64,000 nucleotides of DNA. Origin: JAKEFM01 sp035695825. GTDB lineage: Bacteria; Planctomycetota; UBA1135; JAKEFM01. Below are positions 7,619 to 18,765 of the stretch, piece after piece. Positions within the stretch are counted from its first letter, which is position 1. Every line of letters begins with the position of its first letter. A model generated the notes under the pieces. The model saw nothing but the letters and a program-made list of their open reading frames with translations, did not search any database and was not told where the DNA came from. Made by a program: the position numbers and the translations under genes. The stretch covers positions 434,001 to 498,000 of the forward strand of contig DASRRH010000026.1 in the NCBI GenBank assembly GCA_035695825.1, read 5' to 3'.

Positions 7619-9034
7619 CTATCGAAGGAAGATCGGACCGCTCGGGTCGACCCGGAGGTCGCGCGCCCGCTCGAGGAACTCCGCCTCGTCGAGGGCGAAC
7701 CGACCCGAGACCTCGATCGGGGGATACCCCTCCGGACCCGGCGGCGGCAGCGGCAGGCCCGCCTTCCGGAACCAGCGGGCGGCGCGCCCCGCCATCGCGG
7801 CGGCGGCCGTCGAGGGAGAGTTCTCTCCCTCCGCGTTCTTGACCGGGGAGAACTCCTCCGCGCGGTCGACCTCGAGGCAGGCGGCCTCCCCCGCGCGCGG
7901 CAGCGCGTCGAACACGAACCGCTCGAACTTGACGGCGCGGACCTCGAAGGCGGCCCCGTCGAGGCCGAGCGCGCGGACCGTCTTCTCCGCGCGATGGAAC
8001 AGGAGGTCCGCGAGGGGGACCTCCGCCGCGAAGGCGACGTCGATCGCGTGGCTCGCGATGTTCCCCGCGCGCAGGCGGAGATCTCCCGAGGCGTCCCGCT
8101 CCGCGGCGAGGGAGGGCTCGAGGTCGCTGTACTCGACGCAGGCGATCCCCCCTTCCGAGCGGACGAGGACTCCGACCTTCTCCGTCGGGGCGCGCTTGCC
8201 GACGAACTTCGCCGACATCCCGGCGCCGCGCCGCGCGTGGAGGCCGAGGAACAGGGGGTCGGCGGCGGGGATCAGGGGGTTGTCGACCTGGAAGTAGGAG
8301 AAGTGCTCGACCCCCCGCCGGCGGGCGTCCTCGAGAATCCCGTGCGCGCGCAGGGCCGCGAAGACGCCGCCGTGACCGTCGGGGCTCAGGAGGAGCGCAC
8401 CCGGGGCGGCGAGGAGAAGTCGCCCCTCGAGGTCGACGGCGGGGACGGACCCCTGCGGGAAGAAGCGCACGTCGCCCGGGGGAAGCCCGAAGAACTCCTT
8501 CTCCCGGAAGAACCGCTCCGTCGCCTCGTGATTGGAGGGGCTCGTGAGCAGGTACCAGGGGAGCGGCGCGCCGTAGCGGCGGATCGCGCCCGCCACCTTG
8601 TCCGCGTGGATCTCGAAGAGGCTCGCGTGGGAGACCGGGCCGACCGCGAGGCATCCCTTCGGTCCCTGCCATCGGAGCCGCGTCGCCTGGCCCCCCGCAA
8701 CGGTCAGGCAGGCGACCTTTCCCGCCCGCAGGAGCGCCTCCCCCGCCTCGCGCGCCCTCCGCGCGAAGGCTTCCTGCTCGGGCGTGCGTCGGAGGGGGAA
8801 GACCTCCGGAGGCTCGAGCCTCCCGGGGAACGTCGAGGGGGCGCCGTCCCGGATCCGGCGAAGCGCCCTCCCGAACTCCTCCCAGTCGAGCGCCTCGAGC
8901 TCCCCCAGCAGCCGCCGGCGCGCGGCCGCCGCGATGGCTCCGAGGTGCCCCACGAGGTGGCGTTGGCCCGTCTCGGCGAGCCGGGACTCGATCCGCTCGA
9001 GGCGATCACGCAGGGTCGGGCGCGCGCGCGGCAT
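7619..9034 (-). CDS. UDPGP-family UTP--sugar-1-phosphate uridylyltransferase (UDP-N-acetylglucosamine pyrophosphorylase-like)
   Basis: This 471-residue enzyme resembles the eukaryotic UDP-GlcNAc/UDP-glucose pyrophosphorylase (UDPGP type I) family rather than bacterial GlmU or GalU. The uridine-binding loop reads LTVAGGQATRLRWQGPKG. Later motifs are LTSPSNHEATERFF, LLLSPDGHGGVFAAL, FSYFQVDNPLIPAADP, KRAPTEKVGVL, and EFSPVKNAEGENSP, which matches the EFSPLKN signature of UAP1/AGX1. The loop has Ala where GGQGTRL is usual. Fused GlmU activities are absent. It sits between fabF and ddl, in line with cell-wall precursor supply. The precise sugar is not certain. Confidence 0.85.
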   Translation of the reverse strand: MPRARPTLRDRLERIESRLAETGQRHLVGHLGAIAAAARRRLLGELEALDWEEFGRALRRIRDGAPSTFPGRLEPPEVFPLRRTPEQEAFARRAREAGEALLRAGKVACLTVAGGQATRLRWQGPKGCLAVGPVSHASLFEIHADKVAGAIRRYGAPLPWYLLTSPSNHEATERFFREKEFFGLPPGDVRFFPQGSVPAVDLEGRLLLAAPGALLLSPDGHGGVFAALRAHGILEDARRRGVEHFSYFQVDNPLIPAADPLFLGLHARRGAGMSAKFVGKRAPTEKVGVLVRSEGGIACVEYSDLEPSLAAERDASGDLRLRAGNIASHAIDVAFAAEVPLADLLFHRAEKTVRALGLDGAAFEVRAVKFERFVFDALPRAGEAACLEVDRAEEFSPVKNAEGENSPSTAAAAMAGRAARWFRKAGLPLPPPGPEGYPPIEVSGRFALDEAEFLERARDLRVDPSGPIFLR

Positions 9035-9135
9035 GGCGGGAGGCGCGGATTTGATCCCTCCGCGCCCGTACCGGCAAGCCGCGGGTGGGCTCGGGCCCGC
9101 TCAAGCTCCGCGTCCCGATCCCCGGGGACGGGCGG

Positions 9136-10383
9136 CTAGCGCGGGGCGCCGACGAGGAGGGTCACGTTGTGTCCTCCGAAGCCGAAGGAGTTCGAGATCG
9201 CGTGGCGGATGCGGAGGGCCCGCGCCTCGTTCGGGACGTAGTCGAGGTCGCAGTCGGGGTCGGGGGTCTCGTGGTTGATCGTCGGGTGGACGACCCCCCG
9301 CTGGATCGAGAGCACCGTGGCGAGCAGCTCGACGGCCGCCGCCGCCCCGAGGAGGTGGCCGATCATCGACTTCGTCGAGGAGATGGCGAGCGCGCGCGCG
9401 TGCTTGCCGAAGATCGCCTTGATCGCCTGGGTCTCCATCTTGTCGTTGAGCTCGGTCGAAGTCCCGTGGGCGTTCACGTACTCGATCTCCTCCGGGGCCA
9501 CCCCCCCGTCGCGCAGCGCCTCCGCCATCGCGCGGGCGGCCCCGTCCCCGTCCTCCGCCGGGGCGGTGATGTGGAAGGCGTCGTCCGTCGAGCCGAACCC
9601 GAGGACCTCGGCGTAGATCCGCGCCCCGCGGGCGCGCGCGGCCTCGAGCTCCTCGAGGACGAGGATCGCCCCTCCCTCCCCCATCACGAAGCCGTCGCGG
9701 CCGCGGTCGAAGGGGCGCGAGGCGCGCCGGGGATCGTCGTTGCGGGTCGAGAGGGCCCGCGCGGCGCAGAACCCCGCGAGGCTGAGCGGGGTGGTCGCGG
9801 CCTCCGCTCCCCCCGTCAGGACGATGTCGGCGTCCCCGTACTGGATCGCCCGCAGGGCGAGGCCGATCGCGTGCCCCGAGGAGGCGCAGGCCGACGCGGT
9901 CGTGAAGTTCGTGCCGCGGAGGCCGTGCTTGATCGCGATCTGGCCGGAGACGGCGTTCGCCATCATCTTCGGGACGAGGAAGGGAGAGACCCGCCCGGGC
10001 CCGCGCGCGGTGAGCACCGAGTGCTGGTCCTCGAGCTCGTGGATGCCGCCGATGCCGGTCCCGACGATCGCGCCGACGCGGCGGCGGTCGGTCCGCTCGA
10101 GGTCGAGGTGGCTGTCCCGCAGCGCCTCCCCCGCCGCGTGGAGGGCGTACTGCGCGAAGGGGTCGAGGCGCTTGGCTTCGGCCTTCGGGAAGAGGGCGTC
10201 GGGGTTGAAGTCGGAGACCTCGCAGGCGAAGCGCGTGGTGAAGGCCGCGGCGTCGAACTTCGTGATCGGGACGGCCCCCGACTCCCCCGCGAGGAGGCGC
10301 TCGAAGAAGCGGGGGACCTCCCGGCCGAGGGGCGTCACGGCCCCCAGTCCGGTCACCACGACCCGGCGCCGTCGCGCGTCCAT
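9136..10383 (-). CDS. fabF: 3-oxoacyl-[acyl-carrier-protein] synthase II
   Basis: FabF (415 residues) elongates acyl-ACP with malonyl-ACP in type II fatty-acid synthesis. The thiolase fold shows the active-site Cys166 in TASACASSG, the first His in NAHGTSTELND, a conserved Lys in SSTKSMIGHLLGAAAAVE, and the second His in NSFGFGGHN near the C-terminus. Length is typical. It follows acpP by 34 bases, with a hairpin between them, and ends the classical plsX-fabHDG-acpP-fabF set. Confidence 0.97.
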   Translation of the reverse strand: MDARRRRVVVTGLGAVTPLGREVPRFFERLLAGESGAVPITKFDAAAFTTRFACEVSDFNPDALFPKAEAKRLDPFAQYALHAAGEALRDSHLDLERTDRRRVGAIVGTGIGGIHELEDQHSVLTARGPGRVSPFLVPKMMANAVSGQIAIKHGLRGTNFTTASACASSGHAIGLALRAIQYGDADIVLTGGAEAATTPLSLAGFCAARALSTRNDDPRRASRPFDRGRDGFVMGEGGAILVLEELEAARARGARIYAEVLGFGSTDDAFHITAPAEDGDGAARAMAEALRDGGVAPEEIEYVNAHGTSTELNDKMETQAIKAIFGKHARALAISSTKSMIGHLLGAAAAVELLATVLSIQRGVVHPTINHETPDPDCDLDYVPNEARALRIRHAISNSFGFGGHNVTLLVGAPR

Positions 10384-10390
10384 GGAGGGA

Positions 10391-10411
10391 GGGCGGCCTT
10401 CCGTGCCGCCC
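10391..10411 (-). promoter_or_regulatory. Hairpin between acpP and fabF
   Basis: GGGCGGC (10391-10397) pairs with GCCGCCC (10405-10411) over a 7-base loop, filling the 34-base gap between acpP and fabF. It lacks a T run. It may be a partial terminator or mRNA-stabilising structure that lets acpP be made in excess over fabF; this is an inference from position. Confidence 0.35.
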
Positions 10412-10417
10412 TTCCGG

Positions 10418-10660
10418 TCACCCCACCTTCTCCTCGATGTACTTCACGGCGTCCCCGACGGTCGTGATCTTCTCCGCGTCCTCGTCGGGGATCGACAGCT
10501 CGAACTCGTCCTCGAACTCCATGACGAGCTCGACCGTGTCGAGGGAGTCGGCGCCGAGGTCGTTCACGAAGTGGGTCGCGTCCGTGATCTTCTCGGGGGT
10601 CGTCCCCATCTGCTCGCAGACGATCTTGATCACGCGCTCCCGGATGGTCGGATTCGCCAC
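10418..10660 (-). CDS. acpP: Acyl carrier protein
   Basis: This 80-residue acidic helical protein carries growing acyl chains on a 4'-phosphopantetheine arm. The attachment serine is Ser39 in the invariant motif GADSLDTVELVMEFED. It begins MANPTIRERVIKIVCEQMG and ends AVKYIEEKVG, typical of bacterial ACP. It lies 33 bases after fabG with an AGGAGGAG-like ribosome site, consistent with the high expression expected of ACP. Confidence 0.98.
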   Translation of the reverse strand: MANPTIRERVIKIVCEQMGTTPEKITDATHFVNDLGADSLDTVELVMEFEDEFELSIPDEDAEKITTVGDAVKYIEEKVG

Positions 10661-10693
10661 GGATCGCTCCTCCTTCTCAGGTCGGATCCAAGT

Positions 10694-11437
10694 CTAGAGG
10701 CCCAGGCCTCCGTCCACGCGCAGGACCGTGCCGGTCACGTACGACGCCTCGGGGGAGGCGAGGAAGAGCACGGCGGAGGCGACCTCCTCCGGTCGGCCCA
10801 GCCGGCCGAGGGGGACGCGCGCGAGGATCTCCTCGCGGGCGGCCCCGAGGCCGGAGGTCATGTCCGTCTCGATCAGTCCCGGCGCGAGCGCGTTCACGGT
10901 GATCCCGCGAGAGGCGACCTCCTTCGCGAGGGAGTTCGTGAACCCGATCAGGCCCGCCTTCGAGGCGGCGTAGTTCGTCTGGCCGGGGTTGCCGATCAGC
11001 CCGACGACCGAGGCGACGTTCAGGATCCGGCCGAACCCGCCCTTCAGCATCGGCCGGAGCGCGGCACGGCAGAAGTGAAACGCCCCCTTCAGGTTGACCT
11101 CGAGCACGCGGTCGAAGTCCTCCTCCCTCATCCGGAGGAGGAGGGCGTCTCGGGCGATCCCGGCGTTGTTCACGAGGATGTGGAGCCCACCGAACTCGGA
11201 GACGACGGAGCCGACGAGGGCCTCGACGGCCTTTCCGTCCGCGACGTCGGCTCCGTAGGGTCGCGCGCGGACGCCGAACCCGGCGGCCTCGCGGCTCGCC
11301 GCCTCGGCGCGGTCCGCAGTGGTCGCCACGACCGCCACGTCCGCGCCCGCCTGCGCGAGCGCCCGGACCACGGCTCGGCCGATCCCGCGGGACCCCCCCG
11401 TCACGATCGCCGTCTTCCCTCGGAGGTCGATCTTCAC
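10694..11437 (-). CDS. fabG: 3-oxoacyl-[acyl-carrier-protein] reductase
   Basis: FabG (247 residues) reduces 3-oxoacyl-ACP with NADPH. It is a classical short-chain dehydrogenase: the cofactor loop TGGSRGIGRAV at residues 13-23, NNAGIARDALLLRMREEDFD in the middle, and the catalytic Ser-Tyr-Lys in NVASVVGLIGNPGQTNYAASK. The C-terminus SYVTGTVLRVDGGLGL is typical. A promoter (11491-11519) lies in the 91-base gap to fabD, so fabG-acpP-fabF may also be transcribed separately. Confidence 0.97.
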   Translation of the reverse strand: MKIDLRGKTAIVTGGSRGIGRAVVRALAQAGADVAVVATTADRAEAASREAAGFGVRARPYGADVADGKAVEALVGSVVSEFGGLHILVNNAGIARDALLLRMREEDFDRVLEVNLKGAFHFCRAALRPMLKGGFGRILNVASVVGLIGNPGQTNYAASKAGLIGFTNSLAKEVASRGITVNALAPGLIETDMTSGLGAAREEILARVPLGRLGRPEEVASAVLFLASPEASYVTGTVLRVDGGLGL

Positions 11438-11490
11438 GGGGCCTTCGGAGGGGAGGGAGACGAGCGCCGCGGCGGGCTCGGGGGGCGAGA

Positions 11491-11519
11491 AGGATAGGAG
11501 AGCGACCCGGGGGGGTCAA
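11491..11519 (-). promoter_or_regulatory. Sigma70-like promoter upstream of fabG
   Basis: Minus-strand TTGACC (11514-11519) and TATCCT (11491-11496) are 17 bases apart, in the gap between fabD and fabG. The start would be near 11484, 47 bases before the fabG ATG. It matches the promoter style seen elsewhere in the window (TTGACG/C with a 17-18 base spacer). Confidence 0.6.
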
Positions 11520-11528
11520 CGAGCGCGC

Positions 11529-12470
11529 TCAACCCGCCGCCTCCCACTCCCCCGGCTCCTCCGCCCCGGAGGCCTCGGACTGGGGGTCGATCTTGCGGAG
11601 GAGCCCCCGGAGCACGTTCCCCGGCGGGAGCTCGAGGTAGCGGCGCACCCCCGCCCGGAGCGCCGACCTCTGGCAGCTCTCCCAGAGGACGGGGGAACAC
11701 ACCTGGGCCGCGAGGAGGGAGCGGATCTCCGAGGGCTCCCCCACCCTCCCTCCCGTGACGTTCGAGTAGAAGGGGACGCGCGGGGGGAGGATCTCGACCC
11801 GGGCGAGCTCCGCGGCGAGCGCCTCCGCGGCCGGGCGCATGCACTCGGTGTGAAACGCCCCGGCGACCCGGAGGCGGACGACGCGCCGGGCCCCCCTCGA
11901 CCGTAGGAGGCCCTCGGCTGCGTCGAGGGCCGCGTTCTCCCCCCCAATCACGACCTGCCCGGGCGCGTTCCGGTTCGCGATCGCGCAGACGCCGGAGCGC
12001 GAGGCCTCCCGGCACGCCTCCTCGACCGCGGCCTCCGGCAGGCCGAGGACCGAGGCCATTCCGGAGGGACGGGCCTCCGAGGCGCGCTGCATGGACTCCC
12101 CGCGCTTCGAGACGAGGCGGAGCCCCTCCTCGAAGGAGAGCGAGCCGGCCGCATGGAGGGCGGTGTACTCCCCGAGAGAGAGGCCGAGGGCCGCTCCCGG
12201 GGCCGAGGGCTCGACGCCGAAACGCGCGCGGAGCGCCGCGAGGACCGCGGCCGCGACGGCGAAGAGCGCGGGCTGCGCGACGTCCGTCCGGTCGAGCACC
12301 TCCGCCGGTCCCTCGAAGCAGACTTTCGAGAGCTCCCGCCCAAGGAGGCGGTCCGCCGCGGCGAGGACGCCGCGGGTCTCGGGGAACGCCTGGGCCCAAG
12401 CCCTCCCCATGCCGGGGGCCTGCGCCCCCTGGCCGGGGAAGAGGAGCCCCCAGCCCCGGAGGTCGGTCAC
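11529..12470 (-). CDS. fabD: Malonyl-CoA:ACP transacylase
   Basis: FabD (313 residues) moves malonyl from CoA to ACP. Visible signatures are LLFPGQGAQAPGMGR at the N-terminus, the nucleophile serine in GLSLGEYTALHAAG (Leu replaces the more common His before Ser), RGESMQRASEARPSGMASVLG, and the catalytic His in VAGAFHTECMRPAAEAL. The GTG start overlaps the fabH stop as GTGA, so translation is probably coupled. A longer reading of this frame extends back through fabH and is not real. Confidence 0.95.
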   Translation of the reverse strand: MTDLRGWGLLFPGQGAQAPGMGRAWAQAFPETRGVLAAADRLLGRELSKVCFEGPAEVLDRTDVAQPALFAVAAAVLAALRARFGVEPSAPGAALGLSLGEYTALHAAGSLSFEEGLRLVSKRGESMQRASEARPSGMASVLGLPEAAVEEACREASRSGVCAIANRNAPGQVVIGGENAALDAAEGLLRSRGARRVVRLRVAGAFHTECMRPAAEALAAELARVEILPPRVPFYSNVTGGRVGEPSEIRSLLAAQVCSPVLWESCQRSALRAGVRRYLELPPGNVLRGLLRKIDPQSEASGAEEPGEWEAAG

Positions 12471-13462
12471 CACCGGATGAGAGCGGAACCCCAGGTCAGC
12501 CCGGCCCCGAACGCAACGAGGAGGACGAGCTTGCCCGGTACGACCCGGCCCGCGCGGACGGCCTCGTCGAGGGCGACGGGGATGGAGGCCGCCGAGGTGT
12601 TTCCGTAGCGGTCGATCGTGACCTCCAGCCGGTCCCGCGGGAGGTCGAGGCGCTCGAGGGCCGCGTCGAGGATCCGGAGGTTCACTTGATGCGGGATCAC
12701 GATCCCGACTTCGGAGGGGTCGTAGGGCGCGAGCGTCCCTTCGATCAGCTCGACCATCCGGGAGACGGCGAACTTGAAGACCTCGCGCCCCCGCAGGCGC
12801 AGGAAGTGCTCCTTCGCGGCCACCGTCTCCGCGCTCGCGGGACGGGCGGCCCCGCCGGACGGGATCCAGATGAACTCGTAGCCGGTGCCGTCCGCGCCGA
12901 GCCGGGTCTCGAGGATCTCCCCGCGCGGAGCGCGCTCGAGGGGCGCGAGGACCGTCGCCCCCGCCCCGTCGCCGAAGAGGATGCAGGAGGTCCGGTCCGT
13001 GTAGTCGGTGATCCGGGAGAGGCACTCGGCCCCGATCACGAGCACCCGCTCGGCCCCCCCCGTGGAGACGAAGCGCGATCCCGTGGCGAGGGCCGTCAGG
13101 AAGCCGCTGCAGGCCGCCCCGACGTCGAAGGCCGCCGACCGGCTCGCGCCGATCTTCGCCTGGACGCGGCAGGAAGTCGGCGGAACCAGGTGGTCGGGGG
13201 AGGCGGTCGCCACGAGGACGAGGTCGATCTCGCGCGGGGAGACCTCGGCCGCGGCCAGGGCCTTCTCCGCGGCCTCCGCCGCGAGGTCGGAGGTCGTCTT
13301 CCCCTCGTCGACGATCCTCCGCTCCCGGATCCCCGTCCGTTGGACGATCCACTCGTCGGTCGTGTCGACCATCCGCTCGAGGTCGCGGTTCGTGAGCACC
13401 CGCGAGGGGACGGCGCTCCCCGTCCCGAGGATCCCGACGCGCCGGAGTGCGACGGCCCCCAA
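12467..13462 (-). CDS. fabH: 3-oxoacyl-[acyl-carrier-protein] synthase III
   Basis: FabH (331 residues) starts fatty-acid chains by condensing acetyl-CoA or another acyl-CoA primer with malonyl-ACP. The Cys-His-Asn triad is visible: Cys118 in FDVGAACSGFLTAL, His in VIPHQVNLRIL, and Asn in DRYGNTSAASIPVAL. The N-terminal GILGTGSAVPSRVLTN and TGIRERRI are typical. It starts 10 bases after plsX and overlaps fabD by 4 bases. Primer preference (straight or branched) cannot be read from the sequence alone. Confidence 0.97.
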   Translation of the reverse strand: MGAVALRRVGILGTGSAVPSRVLTNRDLERMVDTTDEWIVQRTGIRERRIVDEGKTTSDLAAEAAEKALAAAEVSPREIDLVLVATASPDHLVPPTSCRVQAKIGASRSAAFDVGAACSGFLTALATGSRFVSTGGAERVLVIGAECLSRITDYTDRTSCILFGDGAGATVLAPLERAPRGEILETRLGADGTGYEFIWIPSGGAARPASAETVAAKEHFLRLRGREVFKFAVSRMVELIEGTLAPYDPSEVGIVIPHQVNLRILDAALERLDLPRDRLEVTIDRYGNTSAASIPVALDEAVRAGRVVPGKLVLLVAFGAGLTWGSALIRW

Positions 13463-13472
13463 GAGATCCGGC

Positions 13473-14471
13473 CTACGCGACCGCCCCCTTGAGCGCCCGC
13501 AGCCCCGCCACGATGTGGTGGTTCACGTCGGCCTGGACGAAGCGCGCCGCCCCCCGGATCGCGGAGGCGATCGCCTTGGCGTCGGAGCGCCCGTGGCCGA
13601 TCACGACGACTCCCTCGATCCCGAGGAGGAGCGCCCCGCCGTGCTCCGCGTAGTCGAGCCGCTTCGCGATCGCCGGGAGGATCTCCCGCGCGATCTCGGG
13701 GGAGCGGCTCCCGAGCTCCTTCGCGAAGATCCCGGCGAGGTACTCCACGGCCCCCTCCGCTGTCTTCAGGACGACGTTGCCGACGAACCCCTCGCAGACG
13801 ATCACGTCGGCGGCCCCGCCGAGCAGGTCCTGCCCCTCGATGTTCCCGACGAACTCGAGGGGGCTCGCGCGGAAGCTCTCGTGGGTGCGCCGGACGAGCT
13901 CGGTCCCCTTCTCGTCCTCGGAGCCGATCGAGAGGAGCGCGACCCTCGGCCGGTCGATCCCGAGGACGTCGCGCGCGTAGCAGCTCGCCATCACCCCGTA
14001 GTGGAAGAGGTCGAGCGGGCGGCAGCTCAGGTTCGCCCCGACGTCGATCAGGACGGTCGAGCCTTTCGCCCCTTCGAAGGCCACCGCGAGCCCCGGCCGC
14101 CGGATCCCCTCGAGCATCTTCAGGCGAAGCTGCGCCGCCGCGACGGCCGCCCCCGTGTGGCCCGCGGTCACGACCCCCGCCGCCTCCCCTTTCTTCACGA
14201 GCTCGACGCACGCCCCGATCGAGGACCGGCGCTTGCGCCGCAGCGCCTCGACCGGGAGCTCGTGCATCTCGATCACCTCCGGGGCGTGGTGGATGGCGAG
14301 CCCGCGGCCGGCCCCCCCCTCTCCCCGGAGCGCTTCCTCCAGGCGCCCGGCGTCCCCGACGAGGACGAGCCCCTCCGCCGGAACGAAGCCCATCTCGACC
14401 GAACGGAGCGCGCCCCGAACGGCCTCGAGAGGCGCCTTGTCCCCCCCCATCGCGTCGAGGGCGATACGCAT
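13473..14471 (-). CDS. plsX: Phosphate acyltransferase PlsX
   Basis: PlsX (332 residues) converts acyl-ACP to acyl-phosphate, feeding PlsY and phospholipid synthesis. It begins MRIALDAMGGDKAP, the family signature, and contains GVVTAGHTGAAVAAAQLRL, LIDVGANLSCRPLDLFHYG, VCEGFVGNVVLKTAEGA and a C-terminal GRSDAKAIASAI. The ATG at 14471 gives the standard start; an in-frame extension upstream runs through rpmF. It sits between rpmF and fabH as in many bacteria. Confidence 0.96.
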   Translation of the reverse strand: MRIALDAMGGDKAPLEAVRGALRSVEMGFVPAEGLVLVGDAGRLEEALRGEGGAGRGLAIHHAPEVIEMHELPVEALRRKRRSSIGACVELVKKGEAAGVVTAGHTGAAVAAAQLRLKMLEGIRRPGLAVAFEGAKGSTVLIDVGANLSCRPLDLFHYGVMASCYARDVLGIDRPRVALLSIGSEDEKGTELVRRTHESFRASPLEFVGNIEGQDLLGGAADVIVCEGFVGNVVLKTAEGAVEYLAGIFAKELGSRSPEIAREILPAIAKRLDYAEHGGALLLGIEGVVVIGHGRSDAKAIASAIRGAARFVQADVNHHIVAGLRALKGAVA

Positions 14472-14535
14472 GGGCCGAGCGAGCGTTCTCCTTTCGGCGC
14501 GGGAGGGCGATCCGCCTCCCCGCGCGACCGGGCGC

Positions 14536-14718
14536 TCATTCCTCTTCCTTCGGGACGACTTCGACGCCGCGGTAGAAACCGCAGTGGCCGCAGACGGTGT
14601 GCGGAAACACCGCTTGGCTGCAACGCGGGCACTTCCGAAGCGCCGGCGCTCGGAGAGCGTCGTGCGCCCGGCGCCAGCGCTTGCGCGACTTCGAGTGCCT
14701 TCGTTTGGGATTCGGCAT
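14536..14718 (-). CDS. rpmF: 50S ribosomal protein L32
   Basis: L32 is a 60-residue basic ribosomal protein. It begins MPNPKRRHSKSRKRWRRAHD, the normal L32 start, and has four cysteines (C30, C33, C43, C46) in CPRC and CGHC pairs, so this is the zinc-binding form. The ATG at 14718 fits the family; the in-frame upstream extension does not. rpmF ahead of plsX is a widespread arrangement that links ribosome and lipid synthesis. Confidence 0.96.
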   Translation of the reverse strand: MPNPKRRHSKSRKRWRRAHDALRAPALRKCPRCSQAVFPHTVCGHCGFYRGVEVVPKEEE

Positions 14719-14770
14719 CGTATTCGGCCGCGCGGAGGGTGCCGCTTCGGCCCATGAAAAGGCAAAGATG

Positions 14771-17497
<2,727 letters not shown>

Positions 17498-17520
17498 GAT
17501 CCCACCTGGGGGCCGGGGGA

Positions 17521-18705
17521 TCAGGTCCGCGCGGGGGCCGGCTTCGCCGCGGAGGGGACCCGCGCGGGGGAGGCCGCCGGCCTCGCGGCCGGGGGGGAGG
17601 GGCCCTTCGCGGGGATCTCGGGAGGGGGCGCCGCCACCCGCGCCGCGAGGGGCGTCCCCGGGACCGGGGGCTTCACGAGCTTCGCGCGCAGCTCCGCCTC
17701 GATCGCGTCCATCAGGTCGGGGTTGTCCCGGAGGAAGTCGCGCGCCTTCTCCCGCCCCTGCCCGATCCGGATCTCCCCCTTCGCCGGGTCCTTGAAGGAG
17801 AACCAGGTCCCCGACTTCGCGAGCGCGCCGTGCTCGGCGCCGAGGTCGACCAGGTCGGCCGCGCGGGAGATCCCCTCGTTGAAGTAGATGTCGAACTCCG
17901 CCTTGCGGAACGGGGGCGCGATCTTGTTCTTCACGATCGTCGCCTTCGTCCGCACCCCGACGGCGACCTCGTTCTCCTTGATCGTCTGGATGCGCCGGAC
18001 GTCGATCCGGGTGCTCGAGTAGAACTTGAGCGCGCGGCCCCCCGGGGTCGTCTCGGGGTTCCCGAACATGACGCCGATCTTCTCGCGGATCTGATTGATG
18101 AACAGGACGCACGTCCGCGAGCGGTGGATCGAGGAGGTGAGCTTGCGCAGCGCCTGGCTCATCAACCGCGCCTGGAGGCCGACGAAGGCGTCCCCCATCT
18201 CCCCCTCGAGCTCCGCCTTCGGGACGAGGGCGGCCACCGAGTCGATGACGATCACGTCGAGCGCGTTGGTCCGGACGAAGGTCTCCGCGATGTCGAGGGC
18301 CTGCTCCCCGTAGTCGGGCTGGGAGAGGAGGAGGGACTCGATGTCGACGCCGAGCCGGCCCGCGTAGGCGCGGTCGAGGGCGTGCTCCGCGTCGATGAAG
18401 ACCGCCATCCCCCCTCTCCGCTGCGCCTGCGCGATCACCTGGAGGGCGAGGGTCGTCTTCCCCGAGGACTCGGGCCCGAACACCTCGACGACCCGCCCGC
18501 GCGGGACCCCCGCCCCGCCGAGGGCGAGGTCGAGGGAGAGGCAGCCGGTCGAGATCCCCTCGATCGGCTCCACGATCCCCCCCTCGCCGAGCTTCATCAC
18601 GGCCCCCCGCCCGTAGGACTTCTCGATCTCGGCGAGCGCCGCCTCGATGGCGCGCTCGCGACCGGCCCGGTCGCGCGAATCCGTCTTCTCCGGCTTGCTC
18701 GTCAT
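17521..18705 (-). CDS. recA: Recombinase RecA
   Basis: RecA (394 residues) polymerises on single-stranded DNA for homologous recombination and SOS induction. Walker A is GPESSGKTT, Walker B lies in DVIVIDSVAAL, L1 is in EGEMGDAFVGLQARLMSQALR, and L2 is FGNPETTPGGRALKFYSS. From about residue 345 the tail is rich in Pro and Ala with scattered Lys/Arg and few acids, unlike the acidic tail of most RecA proteins. No clear LexA box was found upstream. It precedes alaS in the same orientation. Confidence 0.97.
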   Translation of the reverse strand: MTSKPEKTDSRDRAGRERAIEAALAEIEKSYGRGAVMKLGEGGIVEPIEGISTGCLSLDLALGGAGVPRGRVVEVFGPESSGKTTLALQVIAQAQRRGGMAVFIDAEHALDRAYAGRLGVDIESLLLSQPDYGEQALDIAETFVRTNALDVIVIDSVAALVPKAELEGEMGDAFVGLQARLMSQALRKLTSSIHRSRTCVLFINQIREKIGVMFGNPETTPGGRALKFYSSTRIDVRRIQTIKENEVAVGVRTKATIVKNKIAPPFRKAEFDIYFNEGISRAADLVDLGAEHGALAKSGTWFSFKDPAKGEIRIGQGREKARDFLRDNPDLMDAIEAELRAKLVKPPVPGTPLAARVAAPPPEIPAKGPSPPAARPAASPARVPSAAKPAPART

Positions 18706-18765
18706 GGTCGCCTCGGTCTTTCCCGGGCCGGGGTCCCGTCCTTCCCGGGGCGCCGAGCCCGCATC

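Noticed and set aside
3849..8297. A 1482-codon plus-strand open frame
   Set aside because: It is antisense to TPM, tRNA-Leu, ddl and pyrophosphorylase genes and has Arg/Pro/Gly-rich shadow composition without domains.
18706..18765. LexA/SOS box upstream of recA
   Set aside because: No palindrome matching known LexA box types was seen in the short gap.
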